Assembly (NCBI GenBank): GCA_017652265.1
Contig: JAGCBH010000006.1
Coordinates: 21,637-85,636, forward strand
DNA from: a bacterium
Lineage (GTDB): Bacteria > Cyanobacteriota > Vampirovibrionia > Gastranaerophilales > Gastranaerophilaceae
DNA length: 64,000 nt
Direction of reading: 5' to 3'
Part shown: positions 15,706 through 25,473 of the stretch, one piece after another
Layout: each line of letters starts with the position of its first letter
How positions within the stretch are numbered: position 1 is the stretch's first letter
The notes under the pieces: model-generated
The model's input: only the letters and a program-made list of their open reading frames with translations
The model's database searches: none
What the model was told of the DNA's origin: nothing
Program-made: the position numbers and the translations under genes

Positions 15706-18369
15706 ATGACAACAAACAACAAGCAGGTTATAGAATCTTTGGAGAAAGCGCTTAACAACAACTCATCCGTTGTAGATTCGCCTGAAAAACTGGAATTATT
15801 AATAGAAAGAGTAAAAAAAGCCCAGAAGATTTTTGCAACATTTTCACAGGAAAAAGTTGATGAAATATTCAAAGCAGCGGCAGTTGCGGCAAACAGAGCA
15901 CGTATTCCGCTTGCACAGATGGCCGTTGAAGAAACGGGTATGGGTATAGTTGAAGATAAAATAATCAAAAACCATTTTGCTTCGGAATACATTTACAACA
16001 AAAATAAAGATATAAAAACATGCGGAATCATAAAAGAAGATAAAATTAACGGAGTTAAGATTGTAGCGGAGCCTTTGGGCGTTATCGCAGGTATCATTCC
16101 AACAACAAACCCTACATCAACCGCTATTTTTAAATCCTTAATCTGCTTAAAAACACGCAACGGCATAATCTTTTCACCGCACCCGAGAGCAAAAAAATCA
16201 ACTATCGCTGCCGCTAAACTTGTACTTGATGCAGCAGTTGCAGCAGGGGCTCCAAGCGATATTATCGGATGGATAGATGTTCCGTCAGTTGAATTATCAG
16301 GGATTTTAATGAAACACCCGTCAATTGACTGTATTCTTGCAACCGGCGGACCAAGCATGGTTAAAGCTGCATATTCATCAGGGAAACCGGCACTGGGCGT
16401 AGGTCCGGGTAATGTTCCTGCAATAATTGACGAAACAGCCGATATTAAAACCGCAGTTTCTTCAATTATTATGTCAAAAACCTTTGACAACGGTATGATT
16501 TGCGCTTCGGAACAGTCGGTAATCGCCGTAAAAGACATTTACGATGCCGTTAAAAGCGAATTGAGTTACAGAGGTGCATATATAATGACCGATTATGAAG
16601 CACAAAAAGTTTCTTCAATAATCATGGTAAACGGTTCCGTTAACCCAAAAATCGTAGGACAATCCGCTCATACAATCGCAGAACTTGCAGGAATATCCGT
16701 TCCGAACAATACAAAAGTGTTAGTCGGTGAGGAAACCTCGTTAAATACGGAAAATCCTTATGCGCACGAAAAATTATCACCGATTTTAGCATTGTACAGA
16801 GCTGAAAGTTTTGAACAAGCTATTGAATATGCCCACGCACTTGTTCTTTTAGGCGGTGCAGGCCACACTGCAGTGCTGCATACTGATGCCAGAAAACAAG
16901 ACCGCATAGATTACTTTGCAAACAAAATTCCGACAGGAAGATTAATGATAAATTGTCCGTCATCACAGGGAGCTATCGGTGATTTGTACAATTTTAAACT
17001 TGAACCGACTTTAACAATCGGCTGCGGTTCATGGGGCGGAAATTCCGTCAGCGAAAACGTAAGCGTAAAACATCTATTAAACTATAAAACAGTTGCTGAA
17101 AGGAGAGAAAATATGTTATGGTTTAAAGTTCCTTCAAAAGTATATTTCAAACGGGGTGCAATAGACCTTGCGTTGAGAGAACTTCAGGGCAAAAAACGTG
17201 CCTTTATAGTAACTGACAGTTTCTTGTTTAATTCGGGCGCTGTAAATAAGGTAACGGCGATTTTAGAAGAAATCGGATGCGAATACGAAATCTTCTTTGA
17301 CGTTAAACCTGATCCGACACTATCAACAATTAATCAAGCAATGAGCATAATAAGACCTTATGAGCCGGATGTAATTATCGCGCTTGGCGGCGGTTCTCCT
17401 ATGGATGCCGCTAAAATCATGTGGCTTATGTATGAACAGCCTGATACGGTATTTGAAAATATTTCAACAAGATTTATGGATATAAGAAAAAGAATTTGTT
17501 CAATTCCTGACCTTGGTAAAAAAGCAACTATGGTTTGCATACCTACAACATCAGGTACAGGTTCTGAAGTTACACCGTTTGCTATCATAACGGATGATGA
17601 AAGCGGCGTAAAATATGCTATTGCAGATTACGCTTTAACACCGAATATGGCAATCATTGACCCTAATTTTGTTGATAACATGCCAAAAGGCTTAACATCG
17701 GCTTCAGGTATTGACGCTCTTGTTCACTCAATTGAAGCTTATGTTTCCGCTATGGCAACGAACTTCACAAATTCAAATGCACTGGAAGCAACAAAACTTG
17801 TATTCAGATACCTTGAACGTGCATATAAAGAGGGTGCTAACGATCCTATAGCAAGAGAAAAAATGCACTATGCGGCAACTATCGCAGGTATGGCATTTGC
17901 AAACTCATTCTTGGGACTTTGCCATTCTATGGCACATAAATTAGGTGCAATGTTCCACGTTCCGCACGGTGTTGCAAACGCACTTTTAATCAGACAGGTT
18001 ATAAAATATAATTCAACAGACTGCCCTAAAAAACAGTGCGTATTCCCGCAATACAAATTCCCTAACGCAAAAGCAAAATACGGTCAGATTGCGGATGAAT
18101 TGAATTTGGGCGGAAATAATGATGATGAAAAAGTTGAACTTCTTATACAGGCAGTAGACAAGCTCATGTCTGCTATTGAACTTCCGAAGTCAATTAAAGA
18201 TTTCGGTATCTCAGAAGAAGACTTTATGTCGAAACTGGATGAAATGGTTGAACTTGCGTTTGACGATCAATGCACAGGCGCAAACCCTGCATATCCACTT
18301 ATGTCCGACATAAAACAAATCTACATGGACGCTTTCTACGGAACAGTAAGAGATTATCAGGAAGTTTAA
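15706..18369 (+). CDS. adhE: Bifunctional acetaldehyde-CoA/alcohol dehydrogenase
   Basis: AdhE reduces acetyl-CoA to acetaldehyde and then ethanol, regenerating two NAD+ in fermentation. Its two enzymes are fused: an aldehyde dehydrogenase domain (about 20-450) with the catalytic Cys266 in FDNGMICASEQ, and an iron-dependent alcohol dehydrogenase domain (about 470-887) with NAD motif ALGGGSPMDAAK, the GSEVTPFAI segment, and metal-site motifs GIDALVHSIEAY and LCHSMAHKLGAMFHVPHG. At 887 aa it has full length; the family forms helical spirosomes. It has its own promoter and terminator, so it is monocistronic. Confidence 0.97.
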   Translation: MTTNNKQVIESLEKALNNNSSVVDSPEKLELLIERVKKAQKIFATFSQEKVDEIFKAAAVAANRARIPLAQMAVEETGMGIVEDKIIKNHFASEYIYNKNKDIKTCGIIKEDKINGVKIVAEPLGVIAGIIPTTNPTSTAIFKSLICLKTRNGIIFSPHPRAKKSTIAAAKLVLDAAVAAGAPSDIIGWIDVPSVELSGILMKHPSIDCILATGGPSMVKAAYSSGKPALGVGPGNVPAIIDETADIKTAVSSIIMSKTFDNGMICASEQSVIAVKDIYDAVKSELSYRGAYIMTDYEAQKVSSIIMVNGSVNPKIVGQSAHTIAELAGISVPNNTKVLVGEETSLNTENPYAHEKLSPILALYRAESFEQAIEYAHALVLLGGAGHTAVLHTDARKQDRIDYFANKIPTGRLMINCPSSQGAIGDLYNFKLEPTLTIGCGSWGGNSVSENVSVKHLLNYKTVAERRENMLWFKVPSKVYFKRGAIDLALRELQGKKRAFIVTDSFLFNSGAVNKVTAILEEIGCEYEIFFDVKPDPTLSTINQAMSIIRPYEPDVIIALGGGSPMDAAKIMWLMYEQPDTVFENISTRFMDIRKRICSIPDLGKKATMVCIPTTSGTGSEVTPFAIITDDESGVKYAIADYALTPNMAIIDPNFVDNMPKGLTSASGIDALVHSIEAYVSAMATNFTNSNALEATKLVFRYLERAYKEGANDPIAREKMHYAATIAGMAFANSFLGLCHSMAHKLGAMFHVPHGVANALLIRQVIKYNSTDCPKKQCVFPQYKFPNAKAKYGQIADELNLGGNNDDEKVELLIQAVDKLMSAIELPKSIKDFGISEEDFMSKLDEMVELAFDDQCTGANPAYPLMSDIKQIYMDAFYGTVRDYQEV

Positions 18370-18391
18370 AAATTTCTTAAATATAATTTTG

Positions 18392-18421
18392 GAGAGGGTA
18401 TTAAACACCCTCTCTTTGTTT
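18392..18421 (+). terminator. adhE terminator
   Basis: GAGAGGGT (18392-18399) pairs with ACCCTCTC (18407-18414), followed by TTTGTTT. Confidence 0.9.
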
Positions 18422-18529
18422 AGGAAATATTTGCAAAAAAGACTATTATTTGATAAAATTATCAGCAGAAAGTATGAACATTTATTTCCTGTTATTCGTT
18501 ATAATACAGGGAGTAAGGAAAAAGTAATT

Positions 18530-19000
18530 ATGAAAAAATTATTATATATTTTACTGGCACTGTTTTTATTTGGTTTTGGGCCTGCAATGGCTAACGATAA
18601 GCAAGATGCTATCAATTTCTTTAATTTTTATGTTAAATCAGCAAACACTTATGATACTGTTATAGGCAGTTTTTATTCTCCAAGTGCCAAAATCATACGT
18701 CAGGTAGTTAAGCCCGATGGCACAACGGTTGATGTTGATACCGATACAGCAACTTACCTTAAACAGTTAAAATTAGGTCAGGCAACAGCAAAACTCAGAA
18801 AATATACCAATTCCTATAAAAATATTACGGCAGAAAAAGTGCCTACAGGTATAAAAGTCTCTTCACTCCGCCAGCCCAAAGGAGAATCGTACTGGCTCAA
18901 AGCATATATGATTCTGACAAAACAACCTAACGGCAAATGGCTGATAACAGAAGAAATGATGCAAACTAAAGAACAAATATTTTTAAGATACGCAAAATAA
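18530..19000 (+). CDS. Secreted NTF2/SnoaL-like protein, 156 aa
   Basis: The frame is open from 18389, but the real start is the ATG at 18530: it follows a TATAAT (18500-18505) and a TAAGGAA site, and it opens a signal peptide, MKKLLYILLALFLFGFGPAMA. The mature part begins with a helix (DKQDAINFFNFYVKSANTYD) and continues with strands around SYWLKAYMILT and NGKWLITEEMMQ, the cone-shaped NTF2-like pattern. I cannot name a ligand or reaction. It lies 9 bases before aroC on the same strand. Confidence 0.7.
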   Translation: MKKLLYILLALFLFGFGPAMANDKQDAINFFNFYVKSANTYDTVIGSFYSPSAKIIRQVVKPDGTTVDVDTDTATYLKQLKLGQATAKLRKYTNSYKNITAEKVPTGIKVSSLRQPKGESYWLKAYMILTKQPNGKWLITEEMMQTKEQIFLRYAK

Positions 19001-19009
19001 GGATATTAA

Positions 19010-20065
19010 ATGGGGAATTTCAGATTTTTGACATCAGGAGAGAGTCACGGCAAAGCCTTAACTGCAATAATTGAAGGGTTGCCGGCAGGATTTGATATTG
19101 ATGAAAACTTTATCAACAATGAACTAAAGCGCAGACAACAAGGGTACGGCAGAGGGAAAAGAATGGAAATTGAACACGATACCGTTGAAATCCTGTCAGG
19201 TATTCGTTTCGGCAAAACTCTGGGTTCTCCTGTCACATTAATGATTAAAAATAAAGACTGGGAAAACTGGTCTGAGATTATGAGTGTGAATGCCAAAGAT
19301 TTCACTGAAGAAAAATCTTTCACCACCCCTCGCCCGGGACACGCTGATTTTGCCGGTGCAGTTAAATATTCACACGAAGATTTGCGTAATGTATTAGAAC
19401 GTGCAAGTGCCAGAAAAACTGCAATAGAAGTAGCAGTGGGCGCAGTTGCAAAACAGATTTTGGCACAATTTGGAATAAATTGCCATTCTGAAATTTTACA
19501 AATAGGAAAAACAACAAATCCTGACGATTTTGAAAACGAAATAAATTCGGCGAGAGAAAAAGGAATTTCTTTAGGCGGAAAATTTAAAGTTATTTACCAA
19601 AATTTACCTGTCGGACTTGGCTCATACGTACATTATGACAGAATGATAGACGGTAAAATCGCACAGATGGTTATGAGTATCCCTGCCGTACGCTCTGTTT
19701 CTATAGGTGACGGAGAAAACTGTGCCTCCGCATACGGAAACGAATTTCAGGATGAAATTTATACGGAAAACGACAAAATAGTCCGCAAAACAAACCACGC
19801 AGGCGGAATAGAAGGCGGAATGACTAATGGTGAAGATTTGGTTGTTGTTGCAAGTATGAAACCGATTCCTACAATGAAAACCGCTCTAAAAACCGTTGAT
19901 TTAAAAACAGGAAAAGAAACCGAAGCTCATTTTGAACGCTCTGACACCTGTGCTGTTGAGGCTTGCGCCGTTATTGCGGAAAATCGTATTGCATGCGTTT
20001 TGTTAGATGAATTTTTACAAAAATTTGGCGGCGACAACAAAAAAGAAATTGAAAATTTATTTTAA
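19010..20065 (+). CDS. aroC: Chorismate synthase
   Basis: AroC converts EPSP to chorismate, the last step of the shikimate pathway, with reduced FMN. Of 351 aa, family signatures are GESHGKAL (9-16), RRQQGYGRGKRM (41-52), TPRPGHADFAGAVKY and ERASARKTAIEVAVGA, plus the C-terminal GGIEGGMTNGEDLVV and RSDTCAVEACAVIAE. Length and motifs are normal. It supplies chorismate to TyrA (35721). It is probably cotranscribed with the small secreted protein upstream. Confidence 0.98.
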   Translation: MGNFRFLTSGESHGKALTAIIEGLPAGFDIDENFINNELKRRQQGYGRGKRMEIEHDTVEILSGIRFGKTLGSPVTLMIKNKDWENWSEIMSVNAKDFTEEKSFTTPRPGHADFAGAVKYSHEDLRNVLERASARKTAIEVAVGAVAKQILAQFGINCHSEILQIGKTTNPDDFENEINSAREKGISLGGKFKVIYQNLPVGLGSYVHYDRMIDGKIAQMVMSIPAVRSVSIGDGENCASAYGNEFQDEIYTENDKIVRKTNHAGGIEGGMTNGEDLVVVASMKPIPTMKTALKTVDLKTGKETEAHFERSDTCAVEACAVIAENRIACVLLDEFLQKFGGDNKKEIENLF

Positions 20066-20070
20066 AACCC

Positions 20071-20099
20071 TTGTCAGCATTGACAATTTTTGCTATAAT
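20071..20099 (+). promoter_or_regulatory. Promoter of the helicase-nuclease gene
   Basis: TTGTCA (20071-20076), 17-base spacer, TATAAT (20094-20099), followed by a GGGAGA ribosome site. Confidence 0.75.
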
Positions 20100-20119
20100 C
20101 AGGGAAATCGGGAGATGAA

Positions 20120-23100
20120 TTGATGTTACAGGAAGCGACTCGCGCCATAAATTCGGCGTTCAATAACAGTTTTATAAAAAAATTAAGTCAATATTTACAC
20201 GACTGCGTAAGGGAAGAGGTTAAAAGTTCAACTTTCCGTAACTTAAAAGGAGATAAGGAAAATAAATGGCTGTTTTTAGATGGCGAAGAACAGCTTTTTA
20301 CCAATTTTCAGGAATATATCTCTCTTGACGGTTCAAATCCTAAATTAACAGAATTAATGCTACAGTCAGAACTGGGAACACGCGACAAATACCTTATTTA
20401 CGGATATTTATTCATTGTCGGAAGAAACGGCAAAAGCAAAAAATATAACGAATTCCTGACACCTTTACTTTATATGCCGTGCCGTCTTGAAAGAAACGGT
20501 GTCAACATAAACTGCTTCCCGCTTGACGAAGTTTTGTCACTCAATACAGGCGCCCTTGCCGCTTTAATGCGCAAAACGGATGACGATGAAGTAGATATTA
20601 TGCTTGAAGGAATTTTGAATGTTGTGCCTGATTTACCGATTACAAAAGAAAAACTGGACATTTTTCTGACAACATTGAAGTCTTTAATTCCTGAAATAGA
20701 AATCACTTCAAATCAGGAAGATTATATTGAAGAAGATAACATAACAAAAGCAGCAAAAGAGTTTTATACGGAAGAAAACAAAACAATAAATGCTGAAAAT
20801 GTTGAAGAAATAATTGATGAGGAAGAACAAAACCAAAAAGCCTCAGTCAAAATGGAAAAATTGTATTTAACATACCAAAGCGCAATTATTTTGACAAAAA
20901 GACCGGCTGTAACAGCGGGCGTTCTTCACGAATTAACTCAAATTGCCGAAAAGCCAAGCGGTGTTTACAGAGAAACCGCGCTGAGCATAATTAATTCCGA
21001 ATACGTTCAGGCAAAAGAAAAATCTGTTCCGGTTCAGGATTTGAAAAATATAACCGATTTTTACCCGATAACCCCGTTATCATTAAGCGACTCACAGGCA
21101 AACGTTATTAAAAACATTGAAAATAGCCGTCTTGTCGCAGTTCAGGGGCCTCCTGGAACAGGTAAATCTCAGACAATAGTAAACCTTGTTGCACATTTGG
21201 TCGCAAACGGAAAAACCGTTCTTGTGGCTTCACGTATGGACAAAGCGGTTGATGTCGTTGCTGACAGGCTTAATGAACTTGGTGCAAATTATATGGCGCT
21301 CAGAGCCGGCAGGCTTAATTATCAAAGAATGTTGAGTGACGAATTAAATAATCTGCTTGCTGACGACAGCGTTCTTAATGAGGATATTGAGGACAGCCTT
21401 TTTGCAACGGTTGATGATATGAAAGATCATCTTGATTATATAAAAGAGCTTGAGGATAAATGCGAAAAAATCATAAAACTGGAAAAAGACTGGCACGACA
21501 AAAGCCTTGTAGTTGACGAACAGGAAAATATAGTCGGCGATATGCAGTTTATAAAATCATCACTTAAAAAACTTGATATTGATACCCTGAAACTTATTTC
21601 AAAAACATTAGAAAAAAATCTTGAAAAAATGGGCTTTTTCTCTAAAATCCTTAATTTCTTCAGCAAATATAAATTAAAGAAAACCCTGAATTTGAAAGAT
21701 TTTGATGTCAATATGGAAAATCTGAACAGGCTAAATGAAGAATTGGATTTTGAGACTTTGCTCTATGATCTCAGAAAAGTAGAGAACGAAATTCAAAAAA
21801 CAGGTAATCTGCATGCGTTAACAGAGCATATCAATAAGAAAAAAGAAGAGCAAAAGACTCTTGCCGTAAATATTTTGCGTAACAGACGCAGAGAATCTTT
21901 AAAATCATTGTTGAATGACGAAAACAAAAAGCGCAGATTAAAAATCCACGCCAAAGCATTGAGAGCAAACAGAAAACGTATTCAAGATGTAATTTTGGAA
22001 GAAGAAGATTTTACGCCGTTATTAGACGCATTTCCTTGCTGGTGCGTAACAACTTTTGCAATATCGGATTCCTTACCTATGAAACCGGGCCTCTTTGATG
22101 TCGCCATAGTTGATGAAGCATCACAATGCGATATTGCAAGCTGTTTCCCGATTTTATTCCGAGCAAAAAGTGCAGTAATTGTCGGCGATGACAGACAGTT
22201 ACCGCATTTATCATTCCTGGAAAAAGCGAAAGAGCAGTCTTTCCTGAGTCAGTACGGAATTCCTGAAAAATATCAGTTAATCTGGCGATTCAGAACAAAC
22301 TCTATGTTTGATTTGGCCGATTACTACTCAATGAATTCTGTTATGCTGGATGAACATTTCCGCTCATTACCGCCTATTATAAATTTCTCTAATCACGAAT
22401 TTTATAATGACAGAATAAGAATTATGCGCAAAGATTTCGCAACGGAACCTGTTTTGGAACTGGTAGAAGTACCTGACGGTTACGTTGATTCCGATGCAAC
22501 ACGTAACTTGCCGGAAGTTGAAGCCGTTGTTAAAAAACTCTATGACATAGTTGTTGAAGATGAACGCAAAAATCCTGATAATCCTGTATCAATAGGCTTA
22601 ATTTCGCCATTCAGAGCTCAGGTGGAACAATTAAAAATTTCTGTTTCAAAAGTCCTATCCGATGCAATGATAAGAAAGCATCAGATAGAAATAGGCACCG
22701 CTCACACCTTCCAGGGAGATGAAAGGGATATAATGCTTATTTCATGGGCATTTGCAAATAACAGTTTCCCTCAGAGTCTTATTTTCTTACAAAAGCCAAA
22801 CCTGTTTAATGTTGCAATAACAAGAGGGCGAAATAAGGTCATAAACTTTATTTCCAAAGATTCTACGGCTCTGCCTGAAGGATTATTCAGAAATTATATT
22901 TCCTATATTAAACAGTATCAGGATAGGTACAAACTCATGCACTCTGAAGATTTTGACGAAAACATTTATAAAAATTCACTTGAAAAAGAAATCGCAGAGG
23001 AAATTCGCAAGCTTGATCATAAAGTCATCGCAGGAAGCGAAATTGCAGGTCTGAGCGCCGATTTATTCATAGATAATAAACTTATCGTAGAAGTTGACGG

Positions 23101-23248
23101 TGTTGAAGATAATCAAAAATCCAAAATTTCCAATATGAAAAAACAGGCAATTATGGAACGTTCGGGCTTCCCTGTAAAACACATCACCTATCGTGAATGG
23201 CATTATTCAAAAGATGCATGCCTCACCAGAATTTTAAAAGACCTTTAA
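20120..23248 (+). CDS. SF1 (Upf1-like) helicase fused to a C-terminal PD-(D/E)xK nuclease
   Basis: This 1042-aa protein has an unrecognised N-terminal domain (1-315). The helicase core has Walker A GPPGTGKS (343-350), SRMDKAVDVVADRL (motif Ia), VDEAS (motif II), VGDDRQLPH (III), LDEHFRS (IV), GTAHTFQGDERDIMLI (V) and NVAITRGRNKV (VI), so it should be an active 5'-3' SF1B translocase. A lysine-rich helical insertion (about 430-610) separates motifs Ia and II. The C-terminus (about 950-1042) reads ADLFIDNKLIVEVDG (D981, E991, D993), the core of the MTES_1575-type restriction-like nuclease domain. Such fusions are common in defence contexts, yet the neighbours here are aroC and a c-di-GMP enzyme, so its role is open. 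Confidence 0.85.
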   Translation: MMLQEATRAINSAFNNSFIKKLSQYLHDCVREEVKSSTFRNLKGDKENKWLFLDGEEQLFTNFQEYISLDGSNPKLTELMLQSELGTRDKYLIYGYLFIVGRNGKSKKYNEFLTPLLYMPCRLERNGVNINCFPLDEVLSLNTGALAALMRKTDDDEVDIMLEGILNVVPDLPITKEKLDIFLTTLKSLIPEIEITSNQEDYIEEDNITKAAKEFYTEENKTINAENVEEIIDEEEQNQKASVKMEKLYLTYQSAIILTKRPAVTAGVLHELTQIAEKPSGVYRETALSIINSEYVQAKEKSVPVQDLKNITDFYPITPLSLSDSQANVIKNIENSRLVAVQGPPGTGKSQTIVNLVAHLVANGKTVLVASRMDKAVDVVADRLNELGANYMALRAGRLNYQRMLSDELNNLLADDSVLNEDIEDSLFATVDDMKDHLDYIKELEDKCEKIIKLEKDWHDKSLVVDEQENIVGDMQFIKSSLKKLDIDTLKLISKTLEKNLEKMGFFSKILNFFSKYKLKKTLNLKDFDVNMENLNRLNEELDFETLLYDLRKVENEIQKTGNLHALTEHINKKKEEQKTLAVNILRNRRRESLKSLLNDENKKRRLKIHAKALRANRKRIQDVILEEEDFTPLLDAFPCWCVTTFAISDSLPMKPGLFDVAIVDEASQCDIASCFPILFRAKSAVIVGDDRQLPHLSFLEKAKEQSFLSQYGIPEKYQLIWRFRTNSMFDLADYYSMNSVMLDEHFRSLPPIINFSNHEFYNDRIRIMRKDFATEPVLELVEVPDGYVDSDATRNLPEVEAVVKKLYDIVVEDERKNPDNPVSIGLISPFRAQVEQLKISVSKVLSDAMIRKHQIEIGTAHTFQGDERDIMLISWAFANNSFPQSLIFLQKPNLFNVAITRGRNKVINFISKDSTALPEGLFRNYISYIKQYQDRYKLMHSEDFDENIYKNSLEKEIAEEIRKLDHKVIAGSEIAGLSADLFIDNKLIVEVDGVEDNQKSKISNMKKQAIMERSGFPVKHITYREWHYSKDACLTRILKDL

Positions 23249-23257
23249 AAATCGCAT

Positions 23258-23269
23258 GCCTGTACAGGC
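23258..23269. repeat. 12-base palindrome after the helicase gene
   Basis: GCCTGTACAGGC is a perfect palindrome 10 bases after the helicase stop, without a following T-run. It may be a weak terminator stem or a protein-binding site. Confidence 0.3.
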
Positions 23270-23286
23270 GCAATTGTCTGTTTTAC

Positions 23287-23491
23287 AATTTTAAGTAATG
23301 TTAATTTTTTTAAAGTTTGGGGTTGTTAGAGGTTTTGAAACATTTTATACTGATAATGTAGGATATTTTAACGCAATCGGGGTATATTGGAAGGTCTTAT
23401 GTGTTTTCTGTAAAGTTAAAATAACTTACATCTATCTAGTGTATTGTTTTGCGGGCAAAATAATAGTAAAATAAATTTTAAGTAATGTTAA
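23287..23491. repeat. Paired 18-base direct repeats in the region before the c-di-GMP enzyme gene
   Basis: AATTTTAAGTAATGTTAA occurs at 23287-23304 and again, identically, at 23474-23491, 187 bases apart. The 312-base gap holds no gene. The second copy is 70 bases upstream of the next start codon, so these could be operator sites. The DNA is very AT-rich, which weakens but does not remove the case at 18 identical bases. Confidence 0.45.
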
Positions 23492-23560
23492 AATATTACC
23501 AAAATTAGGCAATATTTAAGTTGGACTGTTTTTAAAAAATGAAAGTGCAGTAGGTGCGTT

Positions 23561-25471
23561 TTGACAAAGGAAAAGGTCGAAAAAATTAAAGAAAAGGTTT
23601 CTTTTAAGAGTGTTTCTTCAAATCCGATAAAGGAGGTAAAACACTCTCCTAAACTTGCTTTGCCTGAAAACACGATTCCTGTAAATTCTGAAAACGAAGT
23701 TGATTCGGAAATTATTTCAACCCTTAATAACTTCAGCATGTTCAAAACGCCAAACAGACTGTATGGCGGACGTGTCAGCAACCCTATTACCGTAAACAAA
23801 ATAATCAACGGTAACGAAGTTGCTCAGGCAATTTGCTCCGCGCTGCAAAATAAAAATGAAATAACGGAACTGTTTGCTTCCGTTACAAATGCTCTTTGCG
23901 AAAAATTGAATTGTGTATATGTAGGTTTCGGGCTTTACCACGAAACATCAAAATGTATTGATTTTAAACTCTTTTCCCAAAATGCCGGTTCTTATGCGTC
24001 AAAAATAACCCAATCCGAAACGGATAATCCTATTATGGAATGTTACACAACGCATAAAACTATTTTCTGTGAGGATAATAAGTTTTTAAATATACCTTAT
24101 ATTTCATCAATTGAAACTTTGGTTTTACCTTTGATGTCAATTGACAAATGTCTTGGCGTAATGGTTCTGAACCGTAATAATCTTCAGGAAAACAAAGAGC
24201 TCTTTGGTTTTATTGCAAATTACTGCGGACTTTTCATTCACAATTTTGCTTTGAGAGAAAGCGCTAATAAGTATGCAAATACCGATACTTTGACAGGACT
24301 TTATACACACAGAGGCATACAGGAAGTTCTTTCTGCAGAACTGAAAAAAGCAAAAGAAAACAAAACAAAATTATCCGTCATAATGTTTGATATAAACAAT
24401 ATCTCCAAAATCAACAGAGAATTATCTCACGCAAAAGGGGATGAAGTTATCAAACTTTTGGCAGAAAAAATCAAACAAAATTCAAGAAGTACGGATATCG
24501 CAGGACGTTACGGCGGTGATGAAATTGCTCTCATACTGCCTGAAACAGATACCGACAATGCAAAATACATTGCAGAATATATTACCTACTGTCTGTCTTG
24601 CTGCTTTGTAGATGATGTCGGCCCTGTTAAAGTTTCTGTCGGTATTTCAACATATCCTGACTGTTCTGAAAATCAGGAAAAATTACTGATTTTAGCGGAA
24701 CAAGCTATGTATATCTCTCAAGCTAAAGGTTACAAAGAGGGTATGTCAGCCATCATAAGTTCGTCAGACTACGACTTCTGGGATGACGATGCTCTGAGTT
24801 CTTTTGCTACCGTACTTGCAAAACGCCATGCACAATTAGGAATAAATTATGAGGATGAATTAGTTCACAAATTCAACAGTGAACAATTAAAATCTACAAA
24901 CAGTTTAATAGAGATGGTAACTTCACTGACCGGTGCAATAGATGCAAAAGATACCTATACAAAAGGTCACTCAACATCCGTTGCAAGGTACTCCGAAGCT
25001 CTTGCGAGAGCCGTCAACCTGCCTGAAGAAGAAGTACAAAGAATTACTCTTGGCGCTTTACTGCACGATGTCGGAAAAATCGGTATTCCTGAAAACGTAT
25101 TGAGAAAGACAGAAAAACTTTCTCCTGAAGAATGGGAAATAATGAAACAGCACCCTACAATAGGCGCTGATAAAGTGCTTGCTCCAAACCAAGGTTTAAG
25201 AGATTTAATACCTATGGTTAAATATCACCACGAAAAAATTGACGGAACAGGATATCCCATGGGCTTAAAAGGTGATGAGATACCTTTTGAGGCACGTATA
25301 ATTTCCGTTGCAGATGCATTCCACGCTCTCATAAGTGACAGACCATACAGAAAAGGAATGTCAGCGGAAAAAGCCTGCGCAATTTTGAAAGAAGGTGCCG
25401 GTACTCACTGGGATAGCGACTTGGTAAGACAATTCATCGCCATTGCACCGTCTTTATCGACAACGGTATAA
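23561..25471 (+). CDS. GAF-GGDEF-HD-GYP protein (c-di-GMP synthesis and hydrolysis)
   Basis: This 636-aa protein has an N-terminal linker, a GAF sensor (about 95-230), a GGDEF domain and an HD-GYP domain. The GGDEF signature is GGDEI (318-322), with FDINN for metal binding (276-280) and an intact RxxD inhibitory site (RSTD, 309-312). The HD-GYP part has HD at 502-503 in LLHDVGKIGIPE and HHEKIDGTGYP (556-566). Both catalytic signatures look intact, so it could make c-di-GMP from GTP and hydrolyse it, with GAF choosing. No ATG is available near the start: the frame opens with TTG at 23561, preceded by TAGGTG. MshEN of the GspE-like protein (5257) is a plausible c-di-GMP receiver. Confidence 0.9.
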   Translation: MTKEKVEKIKEKVSFKSVSSNPIKEVKHSPKLALPENTIPVNSENEVDSEIISTLNNFSMFKTPNRLYGGRVSNPITVNKIINGNEVAQAICSALQNKNEITELFASVTNALCEKLNCVYVGFGLYHETSKCIDFKLFSQNAGSYASKITQSETDNPIMECYTTHKTIFCEDNKFLNIPYISSIETLVLPLMSIDKCLGVMVLNRNNLQENKELFGFIANYCGLFIHNFALRESANKYANTDTLTGLYTHRGIQEVLSAELKKAKENKTKLSVIMFDINNISKINRELSHAKGDEVIKLLAEKIKQNSRSTDIAGRYGGDEIALILPETDTDNAKYIAEYITYCLSCCFVDDVGPVKVSVGISTYPDCSENQEKLLILAEQAMYISQAKGYKEGMSAIISSSDYDFWDDDALSSFATVLAKRHAQLGINYEDELVHKFNSEQLKSTNSLIEMVTSLTGAIDAKDTYTKGHSTSVARYSEALARAVNLPEEEVQRITLGALLHDVGKIGIPENVLRKTEKLSPEEWEIMKQHPTIGADKVLAPNQGLRDLIPMVKYHHEKIDGTGYPMGLKGDEIPFEARIISVADAFHALISDRPYRKGMSAEKACAILKEGAGTHWDSDLVRQFIAIAPSLSTTV

Positions 25472-25473
25472 AT

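Noticed and set aside
15993..16538. 181-aa frame antisense to adhE
   Set aside because: It lies wholly opposite the conserved aldehyde dehydrogenase domain, has no ribosome site and no recognisable motifs.
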